Origin: Candidatus Roizmanbacteria bacterium CG_4_10_14_0_8_um_filter_33_9
GTDB lineage: Bacteria > Patescibacteriota > Microgenomatia > UBA1406 > GWC2-37-13
Length of the DNA stretch: 10,494 nt
NCBI GenBank assembly: GCA_002785065.1
Contig: PFLI01000129.1
Span: 1 to 10,494, forward strand
Reading direction: 5' to 3'
The position numbers were made by a program, and so were the translations under genes. The notes under the pieces were generated by a model that was given only the letters and a program-made list of their open reading frames with translations, was not told the origin of the DNA and did no database searches. Positions 5,904-10,494 of the stretch are shown here, one piece after another. Positions within the stretch are counted from its first letter, which is position 1, and each line of letters opens with the position of its first letter.

Positions 5904-8795
5904 TTATAACTTAATAACTATTGTTATTGGTGTTTGTTCGTTTGTCTGACCCATTGGATTGTCTTTAAATATCTCTTCAATAAGTTTGTTTGATAAACTT
6001 ATTGTATTTCCCAATACATTTCTTCCAATATCATTCGCATCTATAATTGCAGAACCGAGGTATTGAGAGCGATTGGAGATTGGAGATTGTTTACCCTGAG
6101 GTTTTTCGAAGGGGAGATTAGATACTTTATAATTGTTTGAAATTTGGAGTTTAGGATTTGTTATTTCGGATTTAGGATTTTTTATAGTTATGTCTATTTG
6201 TTCACAAACCCTTTGCGGTTCTTTCGGTAACAATTTTGCAGAAACATTTGCAGGATACAACGAATATTCTGTTGGGCCGTCAATACCTGCGGCAGATCGT
6301 CCTGCAATTTGGTAAAATAGTCCTTTTTTTCCAATTATTTTTCCAATTCCTCCAATAATTGATGCAAACAGAATTCGCGGTAACCCAACTTCCTGTATAG
6401 CAAGCTGCATTGTCCATGGACCACCCAATCCTATTCCCCATGGGACACGGCTTACACATTTAGACAAAACCGTGGCAATAAGTGATGGTTTAATATCCCA
6501 AATAAAATAAGCTCTTCCTTGAGCAGTTGCAACAATTTTTTCAGAAACGACTATAAACCATTTTTTATTTGCAAATGTGTCATGCCGTATTTGTTTACTT
6601 GTCATCCCAAATTTATTTCGGGATCTATAATTAGATTCTGAAACTAGTTCAGAATGACATTGTATAAACTTATTTACTTCTTCAGTAATTTTTCTTAACA
6701 CATCATCCCCTTTTTTAAACACCTCAGTCCGAATAGGATATCTTAAGTATTTTTTTCCTTCAACAATAATCTCGTTTTTTATTTGTTTTGAATCTGAAGT
6801 TTGATTAGAATTTAACCTGCCTGCCTGCAAGGCGGGGATTTCGGATTTCGGATTTAGTTTTTTAACAATGAATTCCCTCATCCACAACTCCAGATTAAGT
6901 ATTCTCCAGAAAAACATCGTATCGTCAGTTTTACCTGCGACAAAATCTTTAAAAGCCATTACAATTTCTACTTGATTTACATATTTTTTTGCTTCGAATT
7001 GCTCTCCTGTAAAAAATTCCAGAATTGTATCGCTCTCTTTTTTAAACCACTCATATTCTGGAGTTGTAAATCCAATCTTATTTCGCCGCTTATTAATCAA
7101 CTCCGGTAACAAGTCTTTTGTTGATTCACGAAGAATATATTTATTCCAACCATTTTTAATAATAGCATCTTCTGGTAATGTAAACAAAAATTCCAACAGT
7201 CTAAAATCAAGAAATGGAACTCTTCCTTCAATTGAAAACCACATGGCATTTTTATCTTCATAGCGAAGGAGTGACTGCAAACTGTTTTTAAAAATATCTT
7301 CGTGTAATCTTTTCTTTATATTATTATTTTCTATAATAAACATTTCATCTTTGTAAGTACCCGCAAATCCTTTGTTCAAAACATTCTTTATTCTTACTTC
7401 TTTACTCTTACTTCTAAATAGAAGCTTAAGTATGACATCTTTGGATGAATATGCTTCTTTAATAAAAGTCACGTACTGCCTGGCTTTCCATAACTGTTTC
7501 AGATAAACAAAATAATAGGGCACATACCCAGCCATCATTTCATCCGCTCCTTGCCCGTCAAGAACCACAGTTACATGTTTATGAGCCTCTTGCATAACTT
7601 TATACTGGGCATAGGGACCGGTACTAATTGTCGGTTCTTCCTGTGTCTTTACAAAGTCTTTCAAATCTTTAAAGAACTCATCAACTTTTGGATAAACTTT
7701 ATAGTCTTTAATATCTTTTGATGTTTCCAAGAGTTCATCAATGTATCGTTCTTCATCATTTGAAGAACGGGGAAATACTGCCGAAAAAGTTTTTTGTATA
7801 TCTCCAACAGATTGTGTTTCTCCAACTTTTTCCTGAAGCAACTTGTTTACAACGGAAACAACAGTTGAAGAATCAAGACCTCCAGACAAACATGTCCCAA
7901 GCGGAACTTCAGAAACTAAACGACGTTTTATGGAGTCAATTAATAATGTTTTAAATTGGCTGATTTGTTGTTTTTGTAGAGATGCGCCATTTTGCGTCTC
8001 TGCCCTATTCATCAATTTTTCCTCCAGTTTTGTAAATTTTTTTATTTGAGATTTAAGATTTGAGTTTTGACCTTTCTCAATAATCATCATCTCTCCTGGC
8101 AGTAATCTTTCTATTCCTTTAAAAAAGGTTTCTCTTCCGTCATCGTGAATACGATACTTTAAATATCGATAAATAATACGATCATTCGGCTCAACAGGAA
8201 TTAATCCAGAATAAATAAGTGGTTTTATCTCTGAAGTAAACACAACTCGACAGGTGGCACTTATGTTAGGGATCCCGACAGCGCGGAGATTCGGTGTATT
8301 TAAAGCCGATCGAGCACTGGCGGGAAAAACATGAGTGACAGAATCTGTCGAGCCTAATAAGCTAAAATATAACGGTTTAATACCAAAATGATCTCTTACT
8401 AAAACAGTTTTTTTCTTTTTTATATCATGTATTGCGATTGCAAACATTCCATTTAGTTTGTCAAAACAGGCTTCTCTCCACTGTTCATATCCATGAAGGA
8501 TAACTTCTGTATCAGATACGGTTTTGAAAACATGACCTTTTATTTCTAGTTCTTTTCTTAGTTCTTGATAATTGTATATTTCTCCGTTGTAAACAATAAC
8601 CATAGATCTGTCTTCGTTGTAAATCGGTTGACCTCCACCTTTAACATCAATGATAGAAAGTCTACGACTAAGCAAGGTTACATCATTATCGATAAAATAA
8701 CCCTCACCATCAGGACCTCGATGTTCAAGCAATTTTGAAAATCGTTTAATTAGCGTTTCGTCTTTAAATCCGATAAATCCTGCTATTCCACACAT
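5904..8795 (-). CDS. asnB: Asparagine synthase (glutamine-hydrolysing) fused to a coenzyme F420-0:gamma-glutamyl ligase-like domain
   Basis: The N-terminal part makes asparagine from aspartate, ATP and glutamine. ATG at 8795 is chosen because Cys2 (MCGIAGF) must become the N-terminal nucleophile; an upstream ATG at 8819 would bury it. The glutaminase domain (1-about 200) has R45, YNGEIYNY (N70) and D95. The synthetase domain (about 285-645) has the SGGLDSS loop (304-310), LDGQGADEMMAGY (412-424), GRVPFLD (524-530) and K552. Normal AsnB would end near residue 647, but the frame continues to 963. Residues 683-963 match the F420_ligase family (CofE/FbiB type): YPIRTEVF, VVSEKIVATAQGRA (749-762), GIGLGGPWTMQLAI (787-800), AGIDGPTEYSLYPAN (836-850), AIIDANDIGRNVLG (916-929) and DNPMGQTNEQTPI (945-957). 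Those enzymes add glutamate by a GTP-dependent peptide bond. Apparent inserts lie at about 148-185, 240-275, 649-663, 713-740 and 871-912. Whether the ligase domain makes F420 or another product is unknown; no other F420 gene is in the window. Confidence 0.92.
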   Translation of the reverse strand: MCGIAGFIGFKDETLIKRFSKLLEHRGPDGEGYFIDNDVTLLSRRLSIIDVKGGGQPIYNEDRSMVIVYNGEIYNYQELRKELEIKGHVFKTVSDTEVILHGYEQWREACFDKLNGMFAIAIHDIKKKKTVLVRDHFGIKPLYFSLLGSTDSVTHVFPASARSALNTPNLRAVGIPNISATCRVVFTSEIKPLIYSGLIPVEPNDRIIYRYLKYRIHDDGRETFFKGIERLLPGEMMIIEKGQNSNLKSQIKKFTKLEEKLMNRAETQNGASLQKQQISQFKTLLIDSIKRRLVSEVPLGTCLSGGLDSSTVVSVVNKLLQEKVGETQSVGDIQKTFSAVFPRSSNDEERYIDELLETSKDIKDYKVYPKVDEFFKDLKDFVKTQEEPTISTGPYAQYKVMQEAHKHVTVVLDGQGADEMMAGYVPYYFVYLKQLWKARQYVTFIKEAYSSKDVILKLLFRSKSKEVRIKNVLNKGFAGTYKDEMFIIENNNIKKRLHEDIFKNSLQSLLRYEDKNAMWFSIEGRVPFLDFRLLEFLFTLPEDAIIKNGWNKYILRESTKDLLPELINKRRNKIGFTTPEYEWFKKESDTILEFFTGEQFEAKKYVNQVEIVMAFKDFVAGKTDDTMFFWRILNLELWMREFIVKKLNPKSEIPALQAGRLNSNQTSDSKQIKNEIIVEGKKYLRYPIRTEVFKKGDDVLRKITEEVNKFIQCHSELVSESNYRSRNKFGMTSKQIRHDTFANKKWFIVVSEKIVATAQGRAYFIWDIKPSLIATVLSKCVSRVPWGIGLGGPWTMQLAIQEVGLPRILFASIIGGIGKIIGKKGLFYQIAGRSAAGIDGPTEYSLYPANVSAKLLPKEPQRVCEQIDITIKNPKSEITNPKLQISNNYKVSNLPFEKPQGKQSPISNRSQYLGSAIIDANDIGRNVLGNTISLSNKLIEEIFKDNPMGQTNEQTPITIVIKL
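6071..6183. repeat. Two 7-bp repeat arrays forming an insert in the F420-ligase-like domain
   Basis: At 6135-6183 there are seven consecutive heptads (GTTTGAA, ATTTGGA, GTTTAGG, ATTTGTT, ATTTCGG, ATTTAGG, ATTTTTT). At 6071-6091 there are three more (GATTGGA, GATTGGA, GATTGTT). Three heptads equal seven codons, so the protein shows its own 7-residue repeat: NPKSEIT then NPKLQIS. The insert spans about residues 871-912 and separates the conserved PKEPQRVCEQI from LGSAIIDANDIG. Confidence 0.8.
6601..6658. repeat. Two-hairpin palindromic element inserted in frame in the F420-ligase-like domain
   Basis: This is a 58-bp relative of the gatB element, read on the opposite strand relative to its gene. 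Hairpins are ATCCC (6604-6608) with GGGAT (6620-6624), and ATTCTGAA (6635-6642) with TTCAGAAT (6648-6655), bounded by GTCAT and ATGAC. It encodes CHSELVSESNYRSRNKFGMT (713-732), a peptide unlike anything between the domain's first strand and VVSEKIVATAQGRA. I recall CHSELVSES-type peptides recurring in unrelated predicted proteins, which fits a repeat origin. The neighbouring SKQIRHDTF may be part of a longer insert. Confidence 0.85.
6816..6858. repeat. GC-rich inverted repeat plus 7-bp array at the AsnB/F420-ligase junction
   Basis: A G+C-rich patch at 6816-6837 contains CCTGCC and GGCGGG as imperfect inverted arms around TGCAA. It is followed by heptads ATTTCGG, ATTTCGG, ATTTAGT (6838-6858). 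Together they encode LNPKSEIPALQAGRLN (about 647-662), exactly where a normal AsnB should stop and before the ligase-like domain begins near residue 683. Confidence 0.7.
7978..8001. repeat. 24-bp near-palindrome in the AsnB interdomain linker
   Basis: AGAGATGC (7978-7985) and GCGTCTCT (7994-8001) form an inverted repeat with one mismatch that would be a wobble pair in RNA. It encodes RAETQNGASL at about residues 264-273, between the glutaminase and synthetase domains. This linker is variable in AsnB, so insertion is likely but less sure than for the other elements. Confidence 0.55.
8044..8078. repeat. 7-bp repeat array in the AsnB interdomain linker
   Basis: Five successive heptads on the plus strand: ATTTGAG, ATTTAAG, ATTTGAG, TTTTGAC, CTTTCTC. 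The coding strand gives EKGQNSNLKSQI (240-251). It lies about 40 bases from the 24-bp palindrome, so the whole linker between the two AsnB catalytic domains may be repeat-derived. Confidence 0.7.
8246..8352. repeat. 107-bp element with 8-bp terminal inverted repeats inside the AsnB glutaminase domain
   Basis: CTCGACAG (8246-8253) and CTGTCGAG (8345-8352) are perfect inverted termini. The right end also holds a 13-base near-palindrome (GACAGA-A-TCTGTC). The element is 52% G+C (56 of 107 bases), well above its surroundings. It encodes about residues 148-185 (STDSVTHVFPASARS onward), inserted between FGIKPLYFSLL and FTSEIKPL, which are normally separated by a few residues. It contains no gene of its own and looks like a miniature mobile or repeat element that keeps the frame. 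Confidence 0.75.
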
Positions 8796-8804
8796 ATAAA
8801 AATA

Positions 8805-8834
8805 ATTATAAATTAACAAATATAAAATTCACAA
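8805..8834 (-). promoter_or_regulatory. Candidate promoter for the asnB-to-gatB operon
   Basis: Read on the minus strand, TTGTGA (8834-8829; four of six matches to TTGACA), an 18-base spacer and a perfect TATAAT (8810-8805) precede the AsnB ATG at 8795. Only 9 bases separate the -10 box from the start codon, so the transcript would be leaderless or nearly so. That would fit the absence of a Shine-Dalgarno motif. Such boxes arise easily in AT-rich DNA, so this is tentative. Confidence 0.35.
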
Positions 8835-8884
8835 ATTATTTCAAATGAAATATTGTTATAAAAAAACTATTTAAAAAATTTGCC

Positions 8885-8926
8885 ATTTGAAGATTTTACT
8901 TGTATATTTGTAGATTTGTTATTTAT
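8885..8926. repeat. Degenerate 7-bp repeat array between htpX and asnB
   Basis: Starting 6 bases beyond the htpX stop, the plus strand reads ATTTGAA, GATTTTA, CTTGTAT, ATTTGTA, GATTTGT, TATTTAT, with one-base phase slips. It is the only array of this type outside a coding region. No GC-rich hairpin with a U tract, hence no clear intrinsic terminator, is visible in the 136-base gap 8796-8931. Confidence 0.5.
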
Positions 8927-8931
8927 CATTA

Positions 8932-9834
8932 CTACATACTCCTCAATATCCTCATCCTTTCTTCTATCGGTGGATGAGTACTAAATAAGTTTTGCAACCA
9001 ACTAATTTTACCTTTGTTGCTTTTAAACGGATTGGAAATAAAAAGATGCGCTGTAGATGTTGTAGCAGTAGATAAAGGTTTGCTATATAACGATATTTTT
9101 TCAAGTGCGTTTGCTAAACCTGATGGATTTCTTGAAATAAGAGCCCCATCCGCATCTGACAAAAACTCCCTTTTTCGGGAAATTGCAAGTTGTATAAGAG
9201 TCGCAACAATAGGGGTAATTATGAGTGAAGCGATTAAAATTATAAAAATAATTGGATTATTACCTTTTCTATCTTCATTATTATTTCCCCTTCCTCCCCA
9301 CCAAAAATTCCTCATTATCATATCTGAAGCCAATGCAATTGTTCCAACAAGAACAGCAACGATAGATGCTAGTAATATGTCATAATTTTTGACATGGGAT
9401 AACTCGTGATCGATTACACCTTCAACTTCACTTCGCTCCAATGTGGTGAGTAGGCCTGTTGTAGCACATACAACTGCGTGTTTTGGATCTCGTCCTGTTG
9501 CAAAAGCATTTAAAGCAGAATCTTGTATTACATATAATTTAGGCATGGGTAAACCAGAAGCTATACAAAGATTTTCTGTAACAGTATAAAAATCAAAGTA
9601 CGTTTTTCTATCAGCTGGAATAGCCTTTACAGATAGCAAAACAATCTTATCAGAAAAAAAATAACTTCCCACAGTGGAAAAAATTGAAAATATTAAACCA
9701 TAAACAAGAAACTGCGATGAAGATTGATTTGCAATTCCAACTATATAAAAAAAACCTGAAATAATAAAAATGAACAATACAAAAATAAGATACGTCTTCC
9801 TCCGATTTGAGGATATTTGTGAATATAATGTCAT
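8932..9834 (-). CDS. htpX: HtpX-like membrane zinc metalloprotease (M48 family)
   Basis: HtpX is an inner-membrane zinc endopeptidase that degrades damaged membrane proteins. The 300-residue protein has four predicted membrane segments (about 16-34, 41-60, 153-173 and 195-217). The active-site motif HELSH is at 143-147, with third zinc ligand E223 in SRKREFLSDADG. The typical N terminus MTLYSQISSNRRKTYL, the block DSALNAFATGRDPKHAVV (105-122) and the C-terminal THPPIEERMRIL are all present, so it looks complete and active. A Gly/Asn-rich loop (179-193) separates segments three and four. The gene lies 18 bases after lemA, a pairing widely conserved in bacteria. The start has no Shine-Dalgarno motif; the bases just before ATG are GCTCCT, the wrong strand sense. 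Confidence 0.95.
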   Translation of the reverse strand: MTLYSQISSNRRKTYLIFVLFIFIISGFFYIVGIANQSSSQFLVYGLIFSIFSTVGSYFFSDKIVLLSVKAIPADRKTYFDFYTVTENLCIASGLPMPKLYVIQDSALNAFATGRDPKHAVVCATTGLLTTLERSEVEGVIDHELSHVKNYDILLASIVAVLVGTIALASDMIMRNFWWGGRGNNNEDRKGNNPIIFIILIASLIITPIVATLIQLAISRKREFLSDADGALISRNPSGLANALEKISLYSKPLSTATTSTAHLFISNPFKSNKGKISWLQNLFSTHPPIEERMRILRSM

Positions 9835-9852
9835 AGGAGCAACTATTCTAAA

Positions 9853-10407
9853 TTATTCAAACTTCACTTCTACTTTTTTTCTTTCTTCCTCAGTTGCGGC
9901 AAAGAAATCCGATTTTGTAAAACCAAACATTCCTGCAATTATACTACTCGGAAAAAGGAGAATTCTCGTATTATAATCGAGAACATTGCTATTATAAAAC
10001 TGACGGGAATAAGCCACTTTATCTTCAGTATCTTCCAACTGTCTTTGTAGATCTTGAAAGTTAGTACTTGCTTTCAATTCAGGATAAGCTTCTGCAACAG
10101 CAAATAATGACTTTAATGCTCCAGAAAGTTGATTATTGGCTTCTGCTTTTTCTTGCAACGAACCCGCTGACATTAAAGAAGATCTCGCTTTAGTGACATT
10201 CTCAAATACTGTCTTTTCATGTTTTGCGTATCCCTTTACTGTTTCGACTAAATTAGGAATAAGATCGGCCCTTCTTTTCAACTGAACATCTATACCTGAC
10301 AACGCTTCTTGTATACGCGTTTTTACTGTCACAAGACCGTTGTATGTTCCTATTAGATAAAGAACAAGTAAAACCGCAGCACCGATTAATATAAAAGGAA
10401 TTCCCAT
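9853..10407 (-). CDS. lemA: LemA family membrane-anchored protein
   Basis: LemA proteins have one N-terminal membrane helix and an exposed helical-bundle domain; their biochemical function is unresolved. This 184-residue copy has the normal length. A hydrophobic segment at about 4-20 (PFILIGAAVLLVLYLIG) is followed by the signature YNGLV and ALSGIDVQLKRRADLIPNLV (35-54), then TVKGYAKHE (56-64). EAYPELKASTNFQDLQRQLE (106-125), and YNSNVLDYNTRI with FPSSIIAGMFGF near the C terminus, complete the family pattern. It is the first gene of a likely two-gene unit with htpX, 18 bases downstream, suggesting a shared role in envelope quality control. An extended -10 promoter lies just upstream. Identity is secure from sequence; function is not. 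Confidence 0.96.
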   Translation of the reverse strand: MGIPFILIGAAVLLVLYLIGTYNGLVTVKTRIQEALSGIDVQLKRRADLIPNLVETVKGYAKHEKTVFENVTKARSSLMSAGSLQEKAEANNQLSGALKSLFAVAEAYPELKASTNFQDLQRQLEDTEDKVAYSRQFYNSNVLDYNTRILLFPSSIIAGMFGFTKSDFFAATEEERKKVEVKFE

Positions 10408-10436
10408 ATGTATAAATAACTAATTAGTAATACTAA

Positions 10437-10445
10437 ATTATATCA
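10437..10445 (-). promoter_or_regulatory. Extended -10 promoter element for lemA-htpX
   Basis: On the minus strand TGATATAAT matches the extended -10 consensus TGnTATAAT. It would start RNA about 24 bases before the lemA ATG at 10407. No good -35 box stands 16-18 bases upstream (a weak TTGTAT is 20 bases away), which is acceptable for extended -10 promoters. The remaining bases to the right edge are AT-rich with no gene visible. Confidence 0.5.
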
Positions 10446-10494
10446 TTTTTTTAAAAATACAAATACAATTGTAATCTAATTTTTTTTTGATATT

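Noticed and set aside
5904..8795. Decaying pseudogene explanation for the long, insert-rich fusion gene
   Set aside because: All catalytic motifs of both domains are intact and no stop or frameshift occurs over 963 codons despite at least five inserts, which points to maintained coding.
8796..8819. An in-frame ATG at 8819 as the start of the asparagine synthase
   Set aside because: It would place eight residues before the catalytic Cys. Class II glutamine amidotransferases need Cys right after the initiator Met, so ATG at 8795 is preferred.
8835..8931. Intrinsic terminator after htpX
   Set aside because: T runs are present, but no GC-containing stem stands before them. The ATTTC/GAAAT inverted pair is short and AT-only.
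9014..9385. A 123-codon plus-strand reading frame
   Set aside because: It lies antisense inside htpX, whose catalytic motifs are complete, and shows no recognisable protein features.
1..10494. tRNA, rRNA, transposase or phage genes
   Set aside because: The intergenic gaps are at most 136 bases with no cloverleaf visible, and all longer frames belong to the housekeeping families listed.

Overview
The window is AT-rich bacterial DNA (about one third G+C by eye) with every gene on the minus strand. In transcription order they are lemA, htpX, a very long asparagine synthase fused to a coenzyme F420 ligase-like domain, an aldehyde dehydrogenase, gatC, gatA, asnS, and gatB, which runs off the left edge. 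Standard stop codons end each complete gene where its family normally ends, so TGA looks like a stop. No start has a convincing Shine-Dalgarno motif. Low GC, a lemA-htpX pair, a GatCAB/AsnRS set and in-frame palindromic and heptameric repeat inserts together suggest an uncultivated lineage such as a Candidate Phyla Radiation (Patescibacteria) bacterium. That placement is inference; a Bacteroidetes-like or other low-SD lineage is not excluded.

Right part (about 8930-10494): lemA and htpX form a short envelope/protease unit with an extended -10 promoter before lemA. Centre (5904-8795): one 963-residue frame carries a complete class II asparagine synthase (Cys2 glutaminase, SGGLDSS ATP-binding loop) followed by a complete-looking F420-0:gamma-glutamyl ligase-like domain. 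Left part (1-5880): aldehyde dehydrogenase, gatC, gatA, asnS and gatB follow with gaps of 3-38 bases, so asnB to gatB is probably one operon. The operon groups asparagine synthesis, asparaginyl-tRNA charging and tRNA transamidation. Because AsnRS is present, GatCAB here probably serves mainly Glu-tRNA(Gln).

The main surprise is repeat DNA inside conserved housekeeping genes without breaking their frames. A two-hairpin palindromic element occurs in gatB (934-1004) and, in opposite orientation relative to the gene, in the fused gene (6601-6658). The stem differences between the two copies are compensatory. A different 107-bp element with 8-bp perfect terminal inverted repeats sits in the AsnB glutaminase domain. 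Seven arrays of 7-bp units (core RTTTNNN on the plus strand) lie in gatB, in the fused gene and before it. One array plus a GC-rich inverted repeat sits at the AsnB/F420-ligase junction, suggesting that repeat insertion helped join two genes. gatA, gatC, asnS, the dehydrogenase, htpX and lemA show no such inserts.
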